Shown here piece by piece: positions 1-8,569 of a stretch of 36,599 nt of DNA. The stretch lies in assembly GCA_004799435.1 (NCBI GenBank), contig SSMV01000124.1, positions 1 to 36,599 of the forward strand, read 5' to 3'. The stretch comes from Bradyrhizobium sp. Lineage in GTDB: Bacteria; Pseudomonadota; Alphaproteobacteria; Rhizobiales; Beijerinckiaceae. Made by a program: the position numbers and the translations under genes. Positions within the stretch are counted from its first letter, which is position 1. The number at the start of each line of letters is the position of its first letter. Below the pieces are notes generated by a model that saw only the letters and a program-made list of their open reading frames with translations, was not told the DNA's origin and searched no databases.

Positions 1-12
1 GAATCGAAATGG

Positions 13-576
13 TCAGGGCTCCTCGCGTCGAGCGCGGCGCTTGTCTCTGTCGATCGCTCGCGCGCCAAGCCGGGTCAAGGCCCCGCGCAATTCGTCGTCG
101 GCAATCGGTTCGGCGAGCGTGGCGGCGCGTTGGCGCGCCGCGTCGCTGGGGGCTGGCGTCACGCGCCGGGGCTTTTGCAATTGCGCCAGCGGCCCCTGGC
201 GAAAGGCGATCCGGCCGATGCAGCGCCAGCCGAGATGAGCGTTGACGCGCGCCACGACAATCGGCGCGGCGTGCTGCGCCTCAAGCGCGAAGGCCGGATC
301 GATACGCAGCACCAGCGTCGCCGGCGCAGCCTCGGCCGGATTTTGCTTGTCGCCGCGCGGCGGCCATTGAATCTGCACCGGCTGGGCGTAGCGGGCGACA
401 TCGGCGCCGACGATGGCCGGCCAATCGGCGATCAGGCTCATCTGGCCGAGCCCGCGCGCGGCGAGCGTCGGCTCGACGATGCCCTTGAGCAGCGAACCGA
501 CCTGGGCCGGCCGGGAGCGGCTCTTGTCGCCGGGCGGTTTCTTCGGCGCCCCGCCGCCGCTAACATCTCTCGCCAT
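13..576 (-). CDS. DUF721 / DciA-like protein
   Basis: A 187-residue protein with a DUF721-type core (LLKGIVEPTLAARGLGQ, then ADWPAIVGADVARYAQP, then LVLRIDPAFALEAQHAAPIV), about residues 22-130. DUF721 covers DciA, which loads or operates the replicative helicase in bacteria lacking DnaC/DnaI; alphaproteobacteria are such a group. The N-terminus is basic and Pro/Gly-rich, and the C-terminus is again strongly basic, fitting a DNA-associated protein. The ATG at 576 is chosen because homology begins soon after it; the frame stays open to 681, but that stretch would overlap mutY. The start shares the CATG at 574-577 with mutY on the other strand. The family is fairly certain from the motif pattern; the DciA function is inferred from the family. 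Confidence 0.8.
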   Translation of the reverse strand: MARDVSGGGAPKKPPGDKSRSRPAQVGSLLKGIVEPTLAARGLGQMSLIADWPAIVGADVARYAQPVQIQWPPRGDKQNPAEAAPATLVLRIDPAFALEAQHAAPIVVARVNAHLGWRCIGRIAFRQGPLAQLQKPRRVTPAPSDAARQRAATLAEPIADDELRGALTRLGARAIDRDKRRARREEP

Positions 577-1672
577 GGACGCCAATCTAGTCGCTCGCCG
601 GCCTGCTTTGAAGCCGCCCCCGCTGTCGCGCCGGTTGCTTGCCTGGTGGGGCGAAAACCGCCGCGAACTGCCCTGGCGCACGGCCTCAGGCGCTGAGCCC
701 GACCCCTATCGCGTCTGGCTGTCGGAAATCCTGCTGCAACAGACGACCGGCGCGGCGGCGGCGCCCTATTTCCTGCGCTTTATCGCGCGTTGGCCCGATG
801 TGGCGGCGCTGGCCGCGGCCTCGCTCGACGAGGTGATCGAGACATTCGCCGGGCTCGGCTATTATGCCCGCGCCCGCAATCTCCATGCCGGCGCGCAGGA
901 GATCGCGCGGCGCGGCGGGCGCTTTCCCGACACGGAAGAGGAATTGCGCGCCTTGCCGGGCGTCGGCGCCTATACGGCCGGGGCGATCGCCGCGATCGCC
1001 TTTGGCCGGCAGGCGGCGGCGGTCGACGGCAATGTCGCGCGCATTATCGCGCGACTGAAGGCGCTGGAGACGCCGATCGTAGCCGCCCGCAGCGAAATCG
1101 CGGCAATCGCGCAGGCGCTCGTTCCCGCCGACCGGCCGGGCGATTTCGCCGAAGCGCTGATGGATCTGGGCGCCATGATCTGCCGCCCGCGCGCGCCGCT
1201 ATGCGGCCAATGTCCGCTGTCGCCGGACTGCGCGGCGGCGCGGGCGGGCGAGGCGGAAGCCTATCCGCGCCGTCGGCCCAAGAAAGCGCGGCCGGTCCGT
1301 CACGGCGCGGCCTATTTCGCCTTTCGCCGCGATGGCGCTTTTCTCGCCCGCCGCCGACCGCCCAAGGGGCTGCTTGGGGCGACGCTCGAATTGCCGGGGC
1401 CGCCGTGGCGAACGGCGGAGGTGGGCGGCGGCGATCACGCGCCGCCCTTTGTCGCCGACTGGCGGCGGATCGCTGGCGAGGTCGAACAGGTCTTCACTCA
1501 CTTTACGCTGCGGCTGACGATCCACGTCGCCGCGATCGACGCAGCGCCAAGCGACCTCGCGGAGCTTTTCTGGGTCGGCGCCGAGGAAGCGCCGCGCGCC
1601 GGCTTTTCGAGCGTGATGCTGAAGGCGATCGCCCATGCGGGCGAGCTGGGCGGCGCGAAGCCGACTCAGTAG
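575..1672 (+). CDS. mutY: Adenine DNA glycosylase MutY
   Basis: A 365-residue adenine glycosylase that removes A mispaired with 8-oxoguanine in base excision repair. Visible: catalytic Glu51 in WLSEILLQQT; helix-hairpin-helix LPGVGAYTAGAIAAIAFG (about 127-144); catalytic Asp151 in AVDGNVARI; and a [4Fe-4S] ligand set C-x6-C-x2-C-x5-C in ICRPRAPLCGQCPLSPDC. A C-terminal NUDIX-like 8-oxoG recognition domain follows (from about residue 235). Length is close to E. coli MutY (350). The ATG at 575 is chosen because MDANLVARR leads straight into the conserved W-W-x-E-N-R-R-x-L-P-W-R block. No good ribosome binding site precedes it. Its 3' end overlaps the convergent sugar transferase by 7 bases. Confidence 0.95.
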   Translation: MDANLVARRPALKPPPLSRRLLAWWGENRRELPWRTASGAEPDPYRVWLSEILLQQTTGAAAAPYFLRFIARWPDVAALAAASLDEVIETFAGLGYYARARNLHAGAQEIARRGGRFPDTEEELRALPGVGAYTAGAIAAIAFGRQAAAVDGNVARIIARLKALETPIVAARSEIAAIAQALVPADRPGDFAEALMDLGAMICRPRAPLCGQCPLSPDCAAARAGEAEAYPRRRPKKARPVRHGAAYFAFRRDGAFLARRRPPKGLLGATLELPGPPWRTAEVGGGDHAPPFVADWRRIAGEVEQVFTHFTLRLTIHVAAIDAAPSDLAELFWVGAEEAPRAGFSSVMLKAIAHAGELGGAKPTQ

Positions 1673-3138
1673 GCGTTCTTCTGGCTGAATACGACCAGCG
1701 CCGTCGCCAGCACGATTTTCATGTCGAGCCACAGCGACCAATTGTCGACGTAATAGAGATCGTGATCGAGGCGGGCCTGAATGTCCTCGTCATTGCGAAT
1801 CTCGCCGCGCAGCCCATTGACCTGCGCCCAGCCGGTGACACCCGGCTTGACGTTGTGGCGGCGCGCGTAGCGGGCGATGCGCTCGACATAACGCTGATCA
1901 TGGGCGAGCGCCTGCGGCCGCGGCCCGACGATCGACATGTCGCCGGCGAGCACATTGAGGAGCTGCGGCAACTCGTCGATGCTGAAGCGGCGGAGCAGCG
2001 CGCCGACACGGGTGATGCGCGGGTCGTCGCGTGTCGCCGCCTTGACCCGCGCGCCGTCTTCCAGCGCCCGCATCGTACGGAATTTGTAGATCAGGAACGG
2101 TTCCTGATTGAAGCCGTAGCGGGTCTGGCGAAACAGCACTGGGCCCGGCCCTTCCAGGCGAATGGCGAGGGCGACAAGCAGGAGCAGCGGCGCCAGCGCG
2201 ACGAGGCCGAGGCCGGCGACAGCGATGTCGAAAGCGCGCTTTTCCGCCCGTTGCAAACGCGTCAGCGGCGGCCGCGTCAGTCCGAGGCTGGCCGTCGGCC
2301 CGAAACGCACCAATCGGGCTTCCTTGAATTGATCGAGGACCGCTTCGCCGCCGAGATGGATTTCGGCTGGCGTGCGCAGGAACGTGTCGACGGCCGCTTC
2401 GATGACGTCGGCGCGGGTCCACGGGATGGCGAGATAGACATCTTCCGGCCGCAGCATCCTGACCGTCGCCGCGGCGAGCGCGAGATCGTCGGCGAGCGAG
2501 GCGGAATTGTCGCGCAAGGCGATCGTCGCGGCGATGTGCATCCGGTCGGTGCGCGCCTCGACGCGCGGCGTGTGACGCGCGAGCGCGTCCTCAAATCCAA
2601 CGACGACGACGCGCCGCGGCGCGATCAATCCGGCGCGTTCGGCCCGCTCGACCAGGACCGCCAGCAGGCGGCGCGCGCCAAACAGAGCGATCAGGCCGGT
2701 GACATAGAAGACGCCGACTGCGCCGCGCGAATAAAGCGCGCTGGTTCGCGTGGCGAAACCCAGCGCCAGCGCGCAGAGAAAGGCGAAGTTCCACGCCGAC
2801 AGGCTGAGCGCGAACAGGCCGCCGCGTCGGGCGTAGACGTTGAGACTATATTGGCCGCGCTGGATCGCGACGGCGACAACGATGATTCCGACGACGAGGC
2901 CGACCGAAGTCGCCGCTTCGACTTCCGGCATGCGGCCAAGGGTCAGCAGCCGATAAAGCTGTGCCGACGCCGCTGCGGCGGCAAAAATCGCCAGCGCGTC
3001 GACAAGGGCGGCGGCGAAGGGGAAGCCGGCGAAGCGCTTGGCGCTATCGCGGGCCAATCCGCGCGCTGACGGGCGCGCCGGCGCTGTAGGCGAGCCGACG
3101 GCGCCTTTCGGGTCGGAACGGGTCGGCGCTTGTGCCAT
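1666..3138 (-). CDS. Polyprenyl-phosphate sugar-phosphate transferase (exopolysaccharide initiation)
   Basis: A 490-residue membrane enzyme of the WcaJ/PssY/ExoY type, which moves a hexose-1-phosphate from a nucleotide sugar to undecaprenyl phosphate, the first step of exopolysaccharide assembly. Four hydrophobic segments lie in the first ~170 residues, followed by a Rossmann-like middle part (APRRVVVVGFEDAL), another membrane segment (IAVAGLGLVALAPLLLLVAL) and the catalytic bacterial sugar transferase domain. That domain shows FRQTRYGFNQEPFLIYKFRTM-type, RRFSIDELPQLLNVL, SIVGPRPQALAH and KPGVTGWAQVNG motifs. The ATG at 3138 (MAQAPTRS) is preferred; an ATG at 3201 would add 21 atypical residues. 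No other polysaccharide gene is adjacent, so it may act with a locus elsewhere. Substrate sugar unknown. Confidence 0.88.
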   Translation of the reverse strand: MAQAPTRSDPKGAVGSPTAPARPSARGLARDSAKRFAGFPFAAALVDALAIFAAAAASAQLYRLLTLGRMPEVEAATSVGLVVGIIVVAVAIQRGQYSLNVYARRGGLFALSLSAWNFAFLCALALGFATRTSALYSRGAVGVFYVTGLIALFGARRLLAVLVERAERAGLIAPRRVVVVGFEDALARHTPRVEARTDRMHIAATIALRDNSASLADDLALAAATVRMLRPEDVYLAIPWTRADVIEAAVDTFLRTPAEIHLGGEAVLDQFKEARLVRFGPTASLGLTRPPLTRLQRAEKRAFDIAVAGLGLVALAPLLLLVALAIRLEGPGPVLFRQTRYGFNQEPFLIYKFRTMRALEDGARVKAATRDDPRITRVGALLRRFSIDELPQLLNVLAGDMSIVGPRPQALAHDQRYVERIARYARRHNVKPGVTGWAQVNGLRGEIRNDEDIQARLDHDLYYVDNWSLWLDMKIVLATALVVFSQKNAY

Positions 3139-3264
3139 TCTAGGACAGAATCCCCGATCGAGGCGCGCGGAGGTCGCCGCCGCCCCTTCCGCGCAATCCA
3201 TGTGCCATGGTTAACGCCGGGACGAAATGGTTTTGCAATCTTCATCGGCTATTCGAGGGAGGTG

Positions 3265-3290
3265 GGGCAGGGCGAAAGCCCGTTTTGCCC
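3265..3290. other. Nested hairpin in the 3139-3481 intergenic gap
   Basis: The 343-base gap between the divergent sugar transferase and HAD genes contains a nested inverted repeat: GGGCA (3265-3269) pairs with TGCCC (3286-3290), enclosing GGGC-GAAA-GCCC (3270-3281), a GNRA-type tetraloop hairpin. The gap must also hold the promoters for both genes. I see no convincing -35/-10 pair and no known riboswitch. The role of the hairpin is unknown. Confidence 0.3.
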
Positions 3291-3481
3291 GGCCAACCGG
3301 CCTCCCGTCGTGGGAAACCAGGGCTTGCGGCGTCCGGCGGGGGTGGTTAAATCCGTTCCCGACTGGCTTGGGGCTCTTTATGGGCGGGCGCGGTCATTCC
3401 CGAAGTCCGATTGCCCCGCCAAGCTCGGCGAGGTCTTAACTTTTGACGTCGGGGCGCCCGGCGAGATCGAACTCTGTTTCA

Positions 3482-4237
3482 ATGACCCGGATCGCCATCC
3501 GACCGAGATTTGAGGACCGCCTGCTGGCGAAGTTCGGTCACATCTCGACCTGGGTCTTCGATCTCGACAACACGCTCTATCCAGCCGATTGCGGATTGTG
3601 GCCCAAGATCAACGAGCGTGTGACCCTGTTCCTGATGGGCTACAGCGGGCTCGATGGGCTTTCGGCGCGCGGGCTGCAGCATTTTTATTATCAACGCCAT
3701 GGCACGACGCTGCGCGGGCTGGTCGACGAGGGCCTCGTCGAAATCGAGGGCTTCCTCGATTTCGTTCATGACATCGACCGCTCGGGTTTGCGCCCCGACG
3801 CGCCTTTGGCGCGGGAGATCGGGCGCTTGCCCGGCCGCCGGCTGATTTTCACCAATGGTTCGCGCGACCACGCCTTGCGCACGATCGCTCATCTCGGCCT
3901 CGACGATCTCTTCGAGGACGCTTTCGACATTGTGGCGGCCGGCCTGACCCCCAAGCCGACGCCGCGCGCCTTTGAGGCCTTTTACGAACGCTATGGCGTC
4001 GACCCCGCCAGCGCGGCGATGTTCGAGGATATTTCCAAGAATCTCGTCGCGCCCAAGGCCCGCGGCATGACGACGACCCTGGTGACGCCGCCCGTCGGCG
4101 TCCTCGACCAGCGCGAAGCCTCCGACCGCGATGGGCGCGAGGCCGCCCATGTCGATTTCGTCACCGACGACCTCGTCGGCTTTCTGGCGCAAATCAACGC
4201 CGCGCTCGCCGCCGCGCGCGCGTCGCCGGCTGCCTAA
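3482..4237 (+). CDS. HAD-family pyrimidine 5'-nucleotidase-like hydrolase
   Basis: A 251-residue HAD phosphatase. Motif I is FDLDNTLYP (nucleophile Asp27, acid/base Asp29). Motif II is IFTNGSRDH, motif III the Lys in GLTPKPTPRAF, and motif IV the acidic pair in MFEDISKNL. The DLDNTLYP start and a small helical cap match the pyrimidine 5'-nucleotidase group (yeast Sdt1/Phm8-like) common in alphaproteobacteria. The expected reaction is dephosphorylation of UMP/CMP-type nucleotides; substrate not proven. The ATG at 3482 is used; an in-frame start at 3443 would add 13 residues of poor character. Transcribed toward the HD-GYP gene 106 bases downstream. Confidence 0.85.
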   Translation: MTRIAIRPRFEDRLLAKFGHISTWVFDLDNTLYPADCGLWPKINERVTLFLMGYSGLDGLSARGLQHFYYQRHGTTLRGLVDEGLVEIEGFLDFVHDIDRSGLRPDAPLAREIGRLPGRRLIFTNGSRDHALRTIAHLGLDDLFEDAFDIVAAGLTPKPTPRAFEAFYERYGVDPASAAMFEDISKNLVAPKARGMTTTLVTPPVGVLDQREASDRDGREAAHVDFVTDDLVGFLAQINAALAAARASPAA

Positions 4238-4343
4238 AGCGCGAGGCGCCGGTCAATCTTGGCGGCGCCGCGCGGCCTTAAGAGAACGTTGAGCAATCTG
4301 GGACCAATTTCGAGCTTCGCCTGAGCCGAACCGAGAGCTCGTC

Positions 4344-5720
4344 TTGCCCGTCCCGTCTCTTTCGCAAGCCGGCGTCCAGCATATTCGCGTCGCCGAATTG
4401 CTGGGCGCCTTGAGCTATGCGCTCGACCTCACCGAGGGACAGCCGACGGGACATTGCATTCGCTGCTGCTGGATCGGGGTGAACATTGGCTATGAGCTTG
4501 GCCTCGACGCCACGGTCTTGTCGGACGTCTATTACACGATCCTGCTCAAGGATCTCGGCTGCAGCAGCAACGCGGCGCGCATCTGCCAATTGTATCTGAC
4601 CGACGATCTGTCGTTCAAACACGACTATAAGCACATCGACGGCAGTCTGCCGCAGGCGCTGCGCTTCGTGCTGTCTCATACCGGCCTGAAGGCCGGATTG
4701 TCGGAACGCTTTCGCGCCATCCTGAACATCTTTCAGAATGGCGGCCAGATCTCGCGCGAATTGATCGACACGCGCTGCCATCGCGGCGCCGACATTGCGC
4801 GGAAAATGCATTTCTCTGAAGCCGTGGCGCTGGGCGTCCAATGCCTCGACGAGCATTGGGACGGCTCGGGCCAATCGAGCGGGACGCGCGGCGCCGATAT
4901 CCTCGTCCAATCCCAGATCGCGCTTCTGGCGCAGGTCGTCGATGTTTTTCAATCGACCAGCGGCGCGCGAGCCGCGCGTCTCGAAGCCCGTCATCGCGCC
5001 GGAACCTGGTTCGATCCGCGACTGGTCGAGGCCTTCGAGCGCGCCGCAAGCCGGCCCTCCTTCTGGGAGACGCTCAATTCCGATGCCCTGCAAAAGACGG
5101 TCCTCGATTTGCCGCCGGGCCGCGACAGCGTAACGGCCGACGACGACTATCTCGACGACATCGCCGGCGCCTTCGCGCAAGTGATCGATTCAAAGAGCCC
5201 CTACACCAGCGGTCACAGCGAACGGGTGACGCTCTTCACCGACATGATCGCCGAACAATTGGCGCTGTCGGCCGAGCAGCGCCGCTGGCTCAAACGCGCC
5301 GCCTTGCTGCATGACATCGGCAAGCTCGGCGTGAGCAACGCCATTTTGGACAAGCCGGGCAAGCTCGACGAGGAAGAATGGGCGGCGATGAAACAGCACG
5401 CCGCAATGTCGGAAGCGATCCTCTCCCGCGTCGAAGCCTTCCGCGATCTGGCGCCGATCGCCGGCGCGCATCACGAGCGTCTGGACGGGAAGGGCTATCC
5501 GCGTGGATTGCGCGGCGACGAGATCGCGATCGAGACCCGCATCATCACGACGGCGGATATTTTCGACGCACTGACGGCGGAGCGGCCCTATCGCGCCGCC
5601 ATGCCGATCTCCAAAGCGCTCGCCGTCATGACGGAGATGGTCGATACGGCGATCGATCCCCGCTGTTTCGCGGCGCTCAAACGCGCGATGGGCGTCATCG
5701 ACGCGCGACTGGTCGCCTGA
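4344..5720 (+). CDS. HD-GYP domain protein with degenerate first copy
   Basis: A 458-residue protein from a TTG start. The C-terminal half (about 270-435) is a complete HD-GYP domain: LLHDIGKLG (His323-Asp324), a GAHHERLDGKGYP block (about 374-386) and TADIFDALTAERPYR. HD-GYP enzymes hydrolyse cyclic di-GMP. The N-terminal half looks like an older degenerate copy: LLKDLGCSSN replaces the HD motif, and LDEHWDGSGQ replaces HHE-DG-GYP. It has probably lost metal binding and may sense or dimerise. No membrane segment or receiver domain is visible, so it is probably cytoplasmic. Just after the stop is an inverted repeat (GAAGCGG 5719-5725, CCGCTTC 5741-5747) without a clear T-tract, perhaps a weak terminator. 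Confidence 0.88.
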   Translation: MPVPSLSQAGVQHIRVAELLGALSYALDLTEGQPTGHCIRCCWIGVNIGYELGLDATVLSDVYYTILLKDLGCSSNAARICQLYLTDDLSFKHDYKHIDGSLPQALRFVLSHTGLKAGLSERFRAILNIFQNGGQISRELIDTRCHRGADIARKMHFSEAVALGVQCLDEHWDGSGQSSGTRGADILVQSQIALLAQVVDVFQSTSGARAARLEARHRAGTWFDPRLVEAFERAASRPSFWETLNSDALQKTVLDLPPGRDSVTADDDYLDDIAGAFAQVIDSKSPYTSGHSERVTLFTDMIAEQLALSAEQRRWLKRAALLHDIGKLGVSNAILDKPGKLDEEEWAAMKQHAAMSEAILSRVEAFRDLAPIAGAHHERLDGKGYPRGLRGDEIAIETRIITTADIFDALTAERPYRAAMPISKALAVMTEMVDTAIDPRCFAALKRAMGVIDARLVA

Positions 5721-5862
5721 AGCGGTGCAGCGCGCACGCGCCGCTTCTCGGCGACCGCGACAGGTTAGAACAAATATCCCAGAGTTGGCGGCTAAGGGAC
5801 TATCCGGGTCGGGATGGCTTGGCGGGAGCGCGGCGGCATGCGAAGCATAGCGGGGTTGGGCG

Positions 5863-5878
5863 TCCGGGCAGGCCCGGA
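5863..5878. promoter_or_regulatory. 16-bp dyad upstream of nucleoside ABC operon (possible operator)
   Basis: TCCGGGC-AG-GCCCGGA is a perfect 7-bp dyad with a 2-base centre, ending 53 bases before the ATPase start. It lies in the 211-base gap between the HD-GYP gene and the transporter operon. Such a compact dyad suits a dimeric repressor, or could form a small RNA hairpin. No regulator gene is adjacent, so the assignment is speculative. Confidence 0.3.
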
Positions 5879-5931
5879 ACTTGCAAGCGCAATATCGCAA
5901 CCGGCGAAGGACGGAAGGGGCGCGCCGCGAA

Positions 5932-7482
5932 ATGTTGGACAGAGCAACGTCCGAAGCCGGCCCAATCCTGTCGCTGCGCGGCGTCACCAAACAATATCCG
6001 GGCTGTCTCGCCAATGACCACGTCGATCTGACGGTCGGCCGCAATGAGATTCACGCGCTGCTCGGCGAAAACGGCGCCGGCAAGAGCACATTGGTCAAGA
6101 TCATCTATGGCGTAATGCGCCCCGACGCTGGCGAGATCGTCTGGCAAGGCGAGAAGGTGACGATCGAGAGCCCGGCCCATGCGCGCCGGCTCGGCATCGG
6201 CATGGTCTTCCAGCATTTCTCGCTGTTCGAGTCGCTCACCGTCGCCCAGAACATCGCGCTTGGCATCAATGATCCGGCCGAACGCGTCGGCCTGGAAAAA
6301 CGGATCATCGAGACCTCGCGCGAATATGGCCTGCCGCTCGTCCCCGACCGCACCGTGCATGATCTCTCGGTCGGCGAACGCCAGCGCATCGAGATCGTGC
6401 GCTGCCTGTTACAGAACCCGCGGCTGCTGATCATGGACGAGCCGACGTCAGTGCTGACGCCGCAGGAGGCCGAGACCCTTTTCGCCACCTTGCGCCGGCT
6501 TGCCGCCGAGGGCTGCTCGATCCTCTACATCAGCCACAAGCTGGAGGAGATTCGCGCGCTCTGCGACACCGCGACGATCATGCGGCTCGGCCGCGTCGTC
6601 GCTCATTGCAATCCGCGCGAAAAATCGGCCAAGGAGCTCGCCGAGCTGATGATCGCGGCCGAGCTCGAGCCGCAGGCGCGCAGCCGGCGCGTCGTCGCCG
6701 ACGCCGCGCCGCGTCTGGCGGTCGAAGCGCTCACCGTCGCTTCGCCAAATCCTTTCGGCGCCGATCTCAAGTCGATCAGCTTCTCGGTGCGGCCGGGCGA
6801 AATTCTCGGCATCGCCGGCATCGCCGGCAACGGCCAGAATGAGTTGATGGATGCGCTCTCGGGCGAAATCCCCACCGGACAGCCCGACGCGATTCGCATC
6901 GACGGAACGCCGGTCGGCCATATGGGCCCGCGCGAGCGGCGCGCGTTAGGGGGCTGTTTTGTACCCGAGGAGCGCAACGGCCACGGCGCCGTCGGCGCGA
7001 TGACGCTGAGCGACAATGGCTTCCTGACCGCGGCGGCGCGCAAGTCGCTGGCGCGTTTCGGCTTCGTGCGTCATGGCCGGATTGCCGAATTCGCGCGTGA
7101 CGTCATCGCGCGTTACGACGTCCGCACCACCGGCCCCAAGGCCCAGGCGCGGGCGCTGTCGGGCGGCAATTTGCAGAAATTCCTTGTCGGGCGCGAGATT
7201 TTGCAAGCGCCGACGGTTCTCGTGGTCAATCAGCCGACTTGGGGCGTCGACGCGGGCGCGGCGGCGGCGATCCATCGGGCGCTCGCCGAACTGGCGCAAA
7301 ACGGCGCGGCGGTGGTGGTGATTTCGCAGGATCTCGACGAGATTTTCCTCGTCTGCGATCGTATCGCGGTGATCGCCGGCGGCCGCCTGTCGACGCCAAT
7401 TCCCGTCGCCGAGGCGACGATCGAGCAGATCGGCCTGGTGATGGGCGGCACGCAGGCTAAGAGCGAGACGGCGCATGTTTGA
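5932..7482 (+). CDS. Nucleoside/purine-type ABC importer, duplicated ATPase
   Basis: A 516-residue double ATPase of the BMP-dependent nucleoside uptake family (NupO/YufO-like; also resembling sugar ABC ATPases such as RbsA). The first cassette is complete: Walker A GENGAGKSTLVK, signature LSVGERQRIEI, Walker B LLIMDEPTSVL, switch His in YISHK. The second is degenerate, as is normal in this family: GIAGIAGNGQNEL for Walker A, an intact signature LSGGNLQKFLVGRE, and VNQPTWGVD, where Gln replaces the catalytic Glu. The ATG at 5932 follows a GGAAGGGG-type ribosome binding site and leads into the conserved ILSLRGVTKQYPG. It overlaps the downstream permease gene by 8 bases, first gene of a four-gene importer operon. 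Confidence 0.92.
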   Translation: MLDRATSEAGPILSLRGVTKQYPGCLANDHVDLTVGRNEIHALLGENGAGKSTLVKIIYGVMRPDAGEIVWQGEKVTIESPAHARRLGIGMVFQHFSLFESLTVAQNIALGINDPAERVGLEKRIIETSREYGLPLVPDRTVHDLSVGERQRIEIVRCLLQNPRLLIMDEPTSVLTPQEAETLFATLRRLAAEGCSILYISHKLEEIRALCDTATIMRLGRVVAHCNPREKSAKELAELMIAAELEPQARSRRVVADAAPRLAVEALTVASPNPFGADLKSISFSVRPGEILGIAGIAGNGQNELMDALSGEIPTGQPDAIRIDGTPVGHMGPRERRALGGCFVPEERNGHGAVGAMTLSDNGFLTAAARKSLARFGFVRHGRIAEFARDVIARYDVRTTGPKAQARALSGGNLQKFLVGREILQAPTVLVVNQPTWGVDAGAAAAIHRALAELAQNGAAVVVISQDLDEIFLVCDRIAVIAGGRLSTPIPVAEATIEQIGLVMGGTQAKSETAHV

Positions 7483-8569
7483 ACCGATCCGACTGGTTCC
7501 GCGCGGCCAGCCTTCGCCGTTCTGGACCTACGCCTCGCCGGCGCTGGCGATCGTGCTGACGGTGATCGTCAGCGGCGTGATGTTCTTCGCCATGGGCAAG
7601 TCGCCAGGCGCGGCGGTCTATACGTTTCTCGTCGCGCCATTGGTTCAAGCGGGCGGATTGTCGGCGCTGGCCGTCAAAGCGGCGCCGCTCATCATGATGG
7701 GGGCGGGGCTCGCACTCTGCTATCGCGCCTCCGTCTGGAACATCGGCTGCGAAGGACAGTTCACGCTCGGTGCGATCTGCGCTGGCGGCGTCGCGCTCGC
7801 CTGGCCCGATCTGCCCGCGCCGATCCTCTATCCCGCGGCGATGATCGCCGGGGTGGTCGGCGGCGCCGCGACGGCGGCGCTGTCGGCCTGGTTGCGCACG
7901 TCGCTCAACGTCAACGAGATCCTCTCGAGCCTGATGATGACTTACGTTGCGCAATATCTGCTGATCTACCTCGTCACCGGCCCGTGGCGGGATCCGCAGG
8001 GTTTCGGTTTTCCGCAGACGGCGATGTTCTCGGATTCGGCGACGACGCCGATCCTGATTCCCGGCTCCGGCGTTCATCTCGGTTGTCTGTTCGCGCCGCT
8101 GGCGGCGATCGCGGTCTGGGCGCTGATGTCCAAATCGACGCTCGGATTCCAGCTCAGGGTTGTGGGTGAAGCGCCGCGCGCCGCGCGTTTCGCCGGTTTC
8201 AGCGAAAAGCGGTTGATCTGGGTGGCGATGCTGGTCAGCGGTGGCCTCGCAGGTCTCGCCGGCATGTTCGAAGTCACCGGGCCGATCGGCCAGCTGACGC
8301 CGCAAATCTCGCCCGGCTACGGCTTCACCGCTGTCATCGTCGCCTTCCTCGGCCGCCTGCATCCGATCGGCGCAATCTTCGCCGGCCTCCTGCTGGCGCT
8401 GTCGTATCTTGGCGGCGACGCCGCGCAGATCGATCTCGGCCTGCCCAACGCCGTCACCGGCATTTTCCAGGGCGTGCTGCTGTTCTTGCTCCTCGCCTGC
8501 GACATTCTTATCCTCTATCGCCCGCGCCTCGCGCGGCCGAGCGGCGCCAACGCGGGGGCGGCGCGATGA
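7475..8569 (+). CDS. Nucleoside-type ABC importer permease (NupP-like)
   Basis: A 364-residue inner-membrane permease of the branched-chain/sugar type (BPD_transp_2 family), with about nine or ten hydrophobic segments. Recognisable features are the opening segment ALAIVLTVIVSGVMFFAMGK, the NIGCEGQFTLGAICAGGVAL motif typical of BMP-type importers, the NVNEILSSLMMTYVAQYLL loop, and the coupling region RVVGEAPRAARFAGFSEKR that contacts the ATPase. It starts inside the ATPase gene (8-base overlap) and overlaps the next permease by 4 bases (ATGA), so the three are translationally coupled. Confidence 0.9.
   Translation: MFEPIRLVPRGQPSPFWTYASPALAIVLTVIVSGVMFFAMGKSPGAAVYTFLVAPLVQAGGLSALAVKAAPLIMMGAGLALCYRASVWNIGCEGQFTLGAICAGGVALAWPDLPAPILYPAAMIAGVVGGAATAALSAWLRTSLNVNEILSSLMMTYVAQYLLIYLVTGPWRDPQGFGFPQTAMFSDSATTPILIPGSGVHLGCLFAPLAAIAVWALMSKSTLGFQLRVVGEAPRAARFAGFSEKRLIWVAMLVSGGLAGLAGMFEVTGPIGQLTPQISPGYGFTAVIVAFLGRLHPIGAIFAGLLLALSYLGGDAAQIDLGLPNAVTGIFQGVLLFLLLACDILILYRPRLARPSGANAGAAR

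Noticed and set aside
790-3069. Very long open frame (759 codons) on the plus strand across mutY and the sugar transferase
   Set aside because: Arg/Asp/Gly-rich shadow of high-GC coding; both genuine genes on these bases have full family motifs.
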